A stretch of DNA of 57,966 bases from Micractinium sp. NFX-FRZ (Eukaryota > Chlorophyta > Trebouxiophyceae > Chlorellales > Chlorellaceae): NCBI GenBank assembly GCA_029339195.1, contig JAPTJF010000403.1, positions 1 to 57,966 of the forward strand, given 5' to 3'. The notes beneath the pieces were generated by a model, which saw only the letters and a list, made by a program, of their open reading frames with translations, ran no database searches and had not been told where the DNA came from. Position 1 is the first letter of the stretch. Every line of letters starts with the position of its first letter. Both the position numbers and the translations under genes were made by a program. Of this stretch, positions 33,161 through 42,900 are shown one piece after another.

Positions 33161-36100
33161 TGCCCTGCCATGGGAGCGCACCTGCTCGTACGTGACGAAT
33201 GCGATGGCAATGGAGGGCACCACCTTGACATAGTTGGGGGCCAGGCCCTTGAACAGAGCCTGCGGGTTGGGGGGGGGAAGAGGGGAGGCGAGGCGCACAC
33301 CGTGTTTTGGTGTGGGTGCGGTAGGGTTGTTTTGGGGGCAGCAGCAGCTTGACGCAAGGCAGGGGCGGGCCCTTGGGCAGGCTATGTATTGGGCGGGAAG
33401 ACAGAGGGAGTGCATGGGGCGCATGAGGGGCAAGGGGCCCAGGAGGAAGCGGGATAGCTGGTGAGCATGGCGCCAGCACCCTCACCACCCACACACACAG
33501 TCCCCACTCGCACCCCCCACAGGCTCACCTGCACCCCCTCCTCCCGCACCGTCCGCACAAAGCAGTCCACCATGCCGCGGTAGGCCACCGCCTGCCCGTG
33601 GTCTGCAGGGCAGGGCGGCAGCGGTGTGCGGCACAACAGGGTGAGGTCCCACGCAAGGGGAGCAGTGGGCCTTTGTGCCAGGCATGCTGCAGCAGGCCAC
33701 AGCCTGCACCTGGTTGAGAGCTGAAGTAGATGAGCTGGGGAGTGGGGACCGCAGTGCCGAGCTGTGCCGGTGAGCCCTGCCCTGCCTGCCGCCAGTTGAC
33801 GCTGCCAGTGACTGCAGCAGCCTGCCAGGCCCGCCGTGCTGTGGCTGCAGGTGAGGCGACCCCATATATTGAGGCGACCCCATATATTGAGGCGACCCCA
33901 CATGCGCCCCACACAGGCTTTGCACTTCTGTTATTGAGTGCACACGCAAATGTGATTGTAATGGGTACCTGCGTGCAGGTTCTTGGCCCCGGACCATCCA
34001 GAGACCTGCAGCCGCCGCCGCACCACATCAAAGGGGTAGGCGAGCGTCTGCAGGGCAGGGTGGGGCGGAAGGGGGCGCGAGGAATGTGAGCGGGGCGGGT
34101 TAGGGGCAGGAATTGATTGGGGAGGACTGCAGGCATGAGCAAGGCGAGTAGGGGCGGGGTGAGAGGTATCCCACCCTCCGGGCCGCTCTGCACCCGCCTG
34201 GCCCACGGTGCCGCTACTGCTCAACTTCCCAGCAAGCACGCCTGCTGCTGTGCATAGATGTGCCCCCGAGCAGGAGCCCTACTGACTCCAATCCCTCTCT
34301 CCACTTGTACACTCACCTGTCCCATGGTGCCGGCTACCGCGCCGCAGCCCAGGCGCACGGCGATGGACAGGTCGCGCTCGTCGCGCAGGCCTGGGCACAA
34401 GGGGGCGGGCGAGGCAGGGCGGTGTGGGCGGTGAGCGGCGGCTAGGGAAGAGGTGAGCATGCAGACATTTTGGATGGACGATGAACCTTCAACTCTCACT
34501 GCGAGAGGCAGGGGAGGCGCTCCTTCCTCCAGATCCTCCATAACATGGCGTCACCCGCCATCCGTTATGGTGATGACGTCCTTGGGAGGGCTCAAGCACC
34601 CCAAAGTTCCGGCTCAAACAAGGCACCGCACCAGTCACAGAACACCAAAGAACTTTCGGCGTACAAACACTCGCCGTACATCTTGATGATGGCGTCCTTC
34701 AGGGTTCCAAACACCCCAAAGATGAGCCGCATCACATCATGTGCAGCACAAGGCATAAGATTGCGTCCGCTCGCTCACCGTACATCTTGATGATGACGTC
34801 CTTCAGGGTTTCATACACCCCAAAGTTGAGGCCCACGTAGGGCACCACGCCAATCACGCTGGGCAGCCAGCCGCGCCACAGCGCCAGCACACCCTCCTCC
34901 CTGCGGGATGGAGTGATGTGGAATGTGAGATCAAGTGAAACAATAATGATGTGAAATAAGGCATGATGTGTGCGATGCACAGGTTGGTGCGTGCCACGAA
35001 GGCAGCACAGTCCCTCTCTCTTGTGGGGGCGTGTGGGTGGGAGGTGGGAGGAAGGGCGGGTCTGGAAGGCAAGGGGCGATGCTCCGCAAGCGGGCGGAGA
35101 GGGTACACACAGCCCGAGTACGTTGGCGGGCTGGGCGGCAGCAGGCCCCGCCCGCCCACCGCTTCCCACACATATCATGCCTCCCTGCCTGCACCCAATG
35201 ACTGGCAGCGCACTGCCCCTCACATCAAACACCACTAGTGCACAATCGCCCTCAAGCAGTCGCCAGCCGCACCTGATGATGCAGCCGGTGGCGTGCAGCA
35301 GGCCGCGGTACTGCGCGTTCCCCGCCTCCTGGATCGTGATGCGCCCCCGCACCATATCCATGGGGTAGGTGGCGCTCATGCCGATGATGCCCGCCCCTGG
35401 AAGATGCACAAGGGGTGGTGGGATGGCAGGTGCGGGTGAGAAAGGGGGGTTGGAGTGGGCTTCGCACGAGCTGTTGCCGATGCTGCCCGCTCCTGCTGCA
35501 TGCATAAATTCGTCCATGCAAACATCTGCGCACGCCCCCGCCCAGCGGCAGCCCCCGCCGCCCCGCGCGCACCCGCGCCCGCCGTCAGCCGCAGGGCCGG
35601 CGTCAGCTGGCCGTCGCCCCCCTGGTCAATCAGGTGGTGGCTGATCTTGCGGGAGAGCTGCTCATAAGTCATGAACTTGATGGCTGCAAGAGGAAGGGCC
35701 AAATACACACAAACAAATAGCTGGGTGAGAGGGAGAGTGGGTCCGGCGAGAGAGGGTGGGCAGCGTGGTGGTGCAAGCGGCAAGGGGCGGCAAGTACGCG
35801 TTTGCACCAAGAGGCCGCCTGCCACCCATGACCCCATGCAAATGAGACAAACATGGCGGCACCGCACTGCACCGCGCCGCACACACACCACGCACAGGGC
35901 TCGAGTGCAACAACTGACAGGAAGGTACACAGGAACCACAGTTGCACCCCCACCCCCCTGCCCACCCGCCCACCCTGGTTTGGGATGATGCGGATGCAAT
36001 TCAGGCCGTTGCCCTTGAACATCCCCCGCATCCCGTCCTGCCGGAACATCTGGGCTGTGCCCTGCAGAGGCACAAGGACACAGCGAGCGCAGCAGGCAGG

Positions 36101-36724
36101 GATCAATGCACCAGAAGGTGTGGCCCGCTGGAATCGCGGCGCCGCCTCCACCGACATCGCTGCTATGCCTGCAACGGCTGCAACCCTGATCTGGGCCCTC
36201 CCTCTCCCCCAGCAGCAAGCGCCCCAGCCCGTTCCTTCTGCTCCCCCACCTGACCCCTCTCTCAGCTGCGAGCCCTGCCATCGTACCTGCCATACCCCCG
36301 TGTACATCTTCTCATTACCCTGGACCTGCATCAGGATCTTGAGCCGCTCAAGGGGCGCCACCGCCGTGCGGCTCCTGCGGGGGGCAGGCAAGAAGGCAGG
36401 ATATCGGGGAGGTTGAAGGGCTGGGAGGCGCATGCGTGCACGTGAACCGGCGGGCAGCACGGGCGGCGCGGACGGTGCATGCAGTTCACACCACTGCATG
36501 CATGAGCGCCAGGGGCACGTTGCACAGCACCCCGCCGTCTCTGGTGCCCACGGATGGGGCTCCTATCATGCATCACGTTGCTGTGGTTGTGTTGTTCGGT
36601 TGGGGCGAGCATGATTGAGCGGGCGTCACACTCACACAGCGCCTGCGACGCCGCCTGCGCATAGGCTCTTTGTGATTTGTGACCAGGTCAGGCCGCGCTT
36701 CTCCTGCTTGGCGCCAGCTGCCAT
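33134..36724 (-). CDS. ADNT1: Mitochondrial carrier, ADNT1-like adenine nucleotide transporter
   Basis: Member of the SLC25 family, closest in motif content to plant ADNT1, which exchanges AMP/ADP/ATP across the mitochondrial inner membrane. The ten exons are 36724-36636, 36374-36287, 36061-35974, 35683-35573, 35396-35273, 34900-34779, 34390-34317, 34047-33969, 33602-33529 and 33259-33134, giving 324 aa. All three carrier repeats are complete, with signatures APLERLKI, YPMDMVRGR and YPFDVVRRR. ADNT1-like blocks include KGNGLNCIRIIPNQ, IIGMSATYPMDMV, RGWLPSVIGVVPYVGLNFGV and VKVVPSIAIAFVTYEQV. After VTYEQVRSHG the protein ends GLTLTLKP, encoded by telomere-type repeat, instead of the usual ADNT1 tail. 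Intron 6 contains two decayed copies of the exon 6 end. The gene is divergent from GEN1. Confidence 0.95.
33853..33903. repeat. 18-bp tandem repeat in ADNT1-like intron 8
   Basis: gaggcgaccccatatatt begins at 33853, 33871 and 33889, the third copy being truncated. Confidence 0.95.
34550..34725 (-). pseudogene. Two decayed copies of the ADNT1 exon 6 end inside intron 6
   Basis: The segment 34674-34725 matches the exon 6 end (34779-34830) with about 4 differences in 52 bp. 34557-34612 is a more diverged copy. In the nearer copy the donor GT has become GC (ATGTACGGCGAG instead of ATGTACGGTGAG). Both are in sense orientation. Confidence 0.93.
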
Positions 36725-37572
36725 GCTAGGCGCACTGCCGCTGCTGCTGCAGCAGGGTGAGGTTGAACAAGGCAGCAGCACAACCGGTGACGCACGTTTA
36801 AGACCGCGAACGAGCAGCAGCGGCGGCGGCAGCGGCGGCGGCGCCGCCGCCAGGGCACCTTCTGCCAGCCCGACGCTCACCTGCTTGGCTGCTGCTGTTG
36901 CTGCTGCTGCACCTCGGGAACTGCCGTCTGCCCGACAGTCAGAGTCGTCTCCGCTGCTGCCGACATGCAGCGAGTCAGGCAAGACTTGTGGTGAAAACCC
37001 CTAAGCGCCGGGGCTGAAACCACCTCCTGTCGGCAATCGAGGGTGGATGCCGCTGCCTGGAGAGCGCTCCTGCACCCTGAGGCTAAGACTGGGAGCTTCG
37101 CCGAGAGGGGATGGGGGCAGCGGTGCAGGAGCGACCGGGGGACTGCGGCGGGCAAACGGCAGACACTGTGGTCATGCTCACGCGTGCGAAAAGAGGCACC
37201 CAGCCTCGGCAAGGCGCAAAGCACGAGCGCAGCACGCTGTAGTGAGAGGCGTGTTTGTTGTGTGTTCCCTTACGATCCGTGCTTGATCGTCAATGCCGTT
37301 CTTTCTCACGCTCTGGGGCTAAGCACGACCTTGGGCTCCCAAGCTTGTTGCGGCAACTGTTTGCGGCCTGCGCTCCCTTGGGACCGCCGCTCGCATCGCC
37401 AGGGACCACAGAGGCGCTTGAACCGCCGCTGCGGCGTCCGCGTCGCCCCTGTTGCCAGCTGCTCGCCCCTGTCGTAGGGGCAGGCGGCAAGGCACCCTCC
37501 TCTGGCGCCAGCCACGCCGCCGCTTCCTGCGCTCCCAGGCACCTGCTGCCCAGGCGGCCCTAGCGCGTCACA
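36725..37572. promoter_or_regulatory. Divergent promoter region of ADNT1-like and GEN1-like genes
   Basis: About 0.85 kb between two opposite ATGs. It must hold both 5' ends. No TATA-like or known motif is convincing, and no conserved ORF is present. Confidence 0.55.
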
Positions 37573-39952
37573 ATGGGCGTAAATGCGCTGTGGCAGCTGC
37601 TGCGCGCAGAGCAGGTGGTGGAGTGGTACCGAGGCAACTCGCCGCCCGACTATGCGGCGCTGCTGGCGGCGGTGGATGGGCAGGCGGTAGCGGTCGACCT
37701 GGCAACCTGGATGATGCAGGTTTGTGGGTGCTGGGCTGCCATCCCGGAACTTGCAGCGTCATGAGCCAGTCATTTGACTGCATTGAAGAGGCGCAGAAGC
37801 GGTCCGTGTGTGTGGTGCCGCCACGGGTGGTTGTGCGTTGCAAAGAATCAGCGGTGCGCCCCCCGACCGCTGTCAGCATTATTTCCGTTGTTGCTTGCCT
37901 GCAGGCTGACCAGCAGACTGCCCTGCTGCCCCACTTCTCGCGGGAGGAGCGCTGCATGAAGGTGGCGTTTGAGCGGGTGGGTGGCTGGGTGGGCGAGGGG
38001 CGAAGGGCCGGCAAGAGCAGGCTCTGCTGGCTGGGCAGGAGCCGGGGGTGTTGCATTTCAGCTCATCCTCGTGCCCCTGCCGGCGCCTGTGCTGGCGTGC
38101 TGGCATACGGCTGGCTTGCACTGGGGTGCAACCGGCGTGCGGTAAGGCCCTCCTGGCGTGCCTGAGCTCGCTGTGCTCTCTGCCTGCATCGCTTCTTTGC
38201 TCCCTTCTGTGCTGGCATGCTGCCCTGAATTGCAACCGGCATGCTGAAGCTTCTTCTCCTCCGCCCCTGTCCCTGCCCTTGGCCCCGCAGGCGGTGCAGT
38301 GGCTGCGCCACGGCTGCCTGCCGGTGCTGGTGGTGGAGGGGCGCCCGCCGGCGGAGAAGCAGGCGGCGCAGCGCGCGCGCTTTGCCTCTCGCAACGGCTA
38401 CGCAGGTTGGTGGGTGGCTTGGGCTGGATGAAACGGGGCTAGGTGTGCAGGGGCCCGTGCCAACGTGCAGTCGCAAGGGAGCTGGCGCTGAGCAGGCAGC
38501 GCATCCAGGGAGCGGCTTGTAGGCAAGGGTGGGGGCAGCACCCGGCACGGGCTGCCGTCATGTGTGCCTCATCAGCCCTGCCCTTGCGGCTCCAGGTCCA
38601 ACATGCACCTCCTGGCATTGTGTGTCTGGCCAACCTGCCCCTCCTGGCCGCCGCCCGCTCCCCCCCCCCCCATCTCCGCCACACACACACACACCTGCCT
38701 GTCCTGCAGGCGGGGGCAGCCAGGCGGGGGCCTCCCAGTTCCAAAGGCTGGGCCAGACTGTGGGGCGGCTGCTGGAGGAGCTGGTGGGGGGGCAAGGGGC
38801 AGCCAGCCAGCGATGCACTCAAGCTGCACTGAAGGGTTTCGGAGCTTGGGGGGTGGTGGCTGGCAAGCAGTAGGAGCACAGCAGTGGGGTGGCTGTGTGT
38901 GACCTAACTGTGCAGCTGTTGAGCGAGAGGAGGCTGGTTGAGGAGCTGGCGAGCTGAAGGGAGCTGAGAGGCAAGCTGGGTGTCATGCGCTGGCGTATTA
39001 AGCATTCCCACTGTATTACATCCTCACTGACTCACCCTCCTCATCTCCCCGCCCCGCCCGCCACCCCCAGGGCCTCCCCGTGTTCTACGCGCCCGGCGAG
39101 GCGGAGGCGGCCTGCGCCACGCTGCAGCGCGCCGGCTGCGTCGACGCCTGCGCCTCCTCCGACAGCGACACCCTGCTGTACGGGGCGGAGGCGCTGCACC
39201 ACACGCTGAAGCTGTCGGTGAGGGCATACGGGCTTTGTGTGTGATAGGATGGCCTGCCTGCGCATCCTCTGTTGTGTGGGGATTCCCAGAGGCTGAGTGG
39301 GCCACGTGTGCTAACGCTGACGGTGAGCAGCGGGCTGAGGAGGAAGCATAGGTTGAAAGCGGTGCGCCTGCCTGCCTGCCTGCACGCTCTGCTATGCTGA
39401 TGTGGCGCCATGCTGTTCTGCACTGTGCTGTGTGTCCCCTCCCCTCCGCCTTTCCCCACCCTACAGACGGGCAAGCCCGCGGATTGCGAGCTCAAGAGCG
39501 TGCGCATGTCGAGCATCCGGCGCCGGCTGGGGCTGCAGGCGGGGGGTGCCAAGGCGCTGGGGGTGCTGGCCATGCTGTCGGGCTCTGGTGAGTATCCGGC
39601 TGCACTCGTGTGAGCTCAGGATACGCACAAGCTTGGCCTGCAGCCCTCCTTGCTGTGCAGCTTGGCAGGCGAGTGCCAGGCGGCGGCGGGGCAGGGGGGG
39701 ATGGCTGCCAAGGCCTGCAAGCTGCCAAGTCCGCCTTGCCTTCTGATGTTATGACGACCAAACATCTCACCCCCACTCCCATCTCCCCCCCCCCTCCTGC
39801 AGACTACGACTTGGACGGCGCTCAGGGCGTGGGGTCGGTGGGCGGCCTGGCGGTGGCCCGCTACCTGCTGCAGGTAAGCTCTGTGCCATGTGATGTGCGG
39901 TTGTTGCATGTGTTCATGTTTTCGGTGCTGAACAATGTCATTGGGCAGCAGT

Positions 39953-39991
<39 letters not shown>

Positions 39992-42900
39992 CGCTACCTG
40001 CTGCAGTGACCCTTCAGGCCTTCCCTTGAGGCAACGCGGTGCCTCACTTCCACGTCTCAATTTGGACGTTGGTGTCATCCCTTGGGGTGACAGACATGCT
40101 CCCTTACGCCTCTCCTGCAGGGAGACGCCGACGACAGTCAGGTGGTGGAGCGGCTGGCAGCGCTGGTGCAGGTGTGGGGGGCACGGCTGCGCTGAGCTGC
40201 TTCGCCTGCTGCCGTTGACTGGTTGGTTGGTTGGTTGGGTGGGTGGCCTTGCCTGGCTTTCTGTGCAGGTGCGGGTTGAGAGCAGGCTGGGCCTGTCCTC
40301 CTGCCGCCTCCCCAGTGCGCCCTGCTCCCTGCGCCACAGCGCCCTCAACGTCACTTAGGTGCTGTACTATGCACAGCACCGAATGCTCTCTTTCCGCTCT
40401 CCCAGCCTGCCTGAAATGGCATGACAAAGCATGAGCTGCAGCGCCCCCACCCTTCCTCTCCCAATGCGTGCTCCCCCTGCACCGCAGCGGCCCCCCAACA
40501 GCGAGGTGCTGGAGCTGACGCAGTGCACCGGCTGCCACGCGTGCGGGCACGAGGTGAGACTGCCAAGCTGCTGCGCTGCTGCCAAGCTGCTGAGCCGCCC
40601 ACGGTGGACGTGAACTGCCCCTGCTCCTTTTGTGGGTGCTGCACATTCTGCCTGTGTGCCTGCAGGCAGCCCAGGGGCCGCAGCCTGCCACGCACTATGG
40701 GTGCCCTATATGCCAACTGGGGCGCTGTCCTGCCAGGATGCTGCTATGCCAGCTGCATTCTGAAGGTCGTACCGCACGCACGTTCACCTCTGGCTGCCTG
40801 ATGGGCTGGCTGGCCCGCACTGCTTGCAGGGCGGGCGCAAAAGCAAGATCAAGCGGCACAGCAGCCGCAATGTCTGCGCCTGCTGCCCCCCAAGCGAGGT
40901 GGGCAGGGCAGCACATCTTGCATGCGATGAGCATGGGGCGAACGTGTCTCTTGTTTCATTTCCTGGGGCGCCATGCATTAGGCACACATTTGAGCAACTC
41001 CACACCAGCCGTGCATCCGCCAACCTTCGTGTGCACCCGACTGTGCTGGGCTCCCCTTGCGTCCCTTTGCCCTCCGCCTGCCTGCCCACCTCACAGCCCG
41101 GCTTGCCCGCCCGCCCACCCACCCCATACAGAACGGCGCCTGTCGCGAGGTCGCATTCGAGCGCTGCGGCTGCGCCTTCCACCGGCTGGAGCTGGAACGG
41201 CGGGTGGGTGAGGGTGGCGTGCTGTGCTGCGTCCCGCTCTGCTATGCTGTGCTGTGCTGTGGGTTGCTTTGCTGTGACATGCCAAGCAGCCCTCCAGCTG
41301 GAGCGGCGGGTGAGGGCACGTGCTGTGCTGTGCTGTGCTGTGCCATGACCTGCTGTCCTGTGCGGGCTGCGCTGTGCTGTGACATGCTCCGGCTCCCACC
41401 TCCCTGTGCTGCCATCCCCACATCCACAGCACCCACACCCACACCGGCATCGTTACTGTCAATCCAACAGCCCATGCAGCCCAGGGCCTCATGATACTGT
41501 TATGAGATCCCATGACCCTTCCTGATTGGCTGCCAGGTGGAGCGCATCCTGGAGCGTGTGCGCAGCAGCCCGGACTTCCTCCAGCAGGCGCAGGTGGGTG
41601 CAGTGCCTGCTGCTGGTGGCACAGGGACTGCCAGGAGGGGCATGGGCCAACATGGCCTTGGCTGTGTGCGTGTGCAGCAGGGGGTAGGGACCGTGCCTTG
41701 CTCCTGCCCAACATCACACCGCAACTCTGCCTTTCTGGATGCTCTGCACTTGCAGGCAGCCATTGCTGTGTTTGAGCGGCAGGGGGCGGAGGCGGATGCA
41801 TACGTGCGGCAGCGCCTGGCGCAGCTGGGCTGCACGCCGGGGCAGCGGCTGCACTGGTGGGGCCGCAGAGCAGGCACCACAAAGCTCGTGACGGGCAGTG
41901 CTGAGCAGTGCTGAGCGTGTGGAGTCACGTGCGCAGCGTTGCGGCTTCAAGCTGATGCACGGCTCTCTGTTTGTGTCCTGATGTCCTCCTCCCCGTCCCC
42001 GTTCCATGCCCGCCAAACCTCTCCCCCCTGCTCTCTCACTCCGCCCGTGTGCCCTCTCCGCCCGCTCCCCCGCTGCCCTGGCCGCCCTGCAGGCTGCACC
42101 GGCCGCGGGTGCAGGGCGTGTTTGACATCATTGAGGAGCGGCGCCGGCAGATGGTCTGGGACTTGCCGGGTGAGCTCCCGATGCTCGCCGTCTTGGGTGT
42201 GTGGTTATAGTTGCAGTCACAGCGCTCTGAGCATTGTGCCGCGCCTGGGTGGGCGAGGTGCTGCGCTGCCGGCCTGCCCCCTTCTGCACCCTCCCCTGAC
42301 CCTGTTCCCCCCACCAACCCGTCACCTCCCCCTACCCACACCGATGCTACAACTGCTGCCCCTCGCCCGCCTCTGCAGCTGTGCGCTCCAAGCTGCTGCC
42401 GGTGCTGCTGGAGTGGGACCTGCAGCAGCAGGCGGCGGGGGACGATGACGTGGAGGTGGGTGTCTGCCTTGCGGGGGCAGTGGACTTGCTACGCCAGGGG
42501 TGCGGCCTGGCGGGCGGCTGTGGCAGTGGAGTCCAGGCGGTAAGGCGCAGTTGTGGCAGCCTCATCGACAGCTTTATTCTGAACCTGGGTGCAGTCGGAG
42601 TTCAGGCGGCAGCATGCCTTGATTGGGCACAGGTCAATGGTGCATGCCTGAGCGCGCAGTACATAATCCTTGTTGCCCTCGAGTGCGCATGCAGGCCGAG
42701 TTCCAGGCGGCAGCCATCCAGAAGGTGCATGGCCAGAAGACCAAGGGGGATCCATTAGGAGGTGGGTGCCCTGCTGGCGCATGCTGTGCGTGCTGCAGCG
42801 ACGCCCTGCGCTGCCAAGGGCATGGCATGGTGTGTGCCAGTGTGCGCGCTGGTGCGCCATGCTGGCGCTGCAGTGCCTGCTGGAGTGCGGGTCCCCTCAT

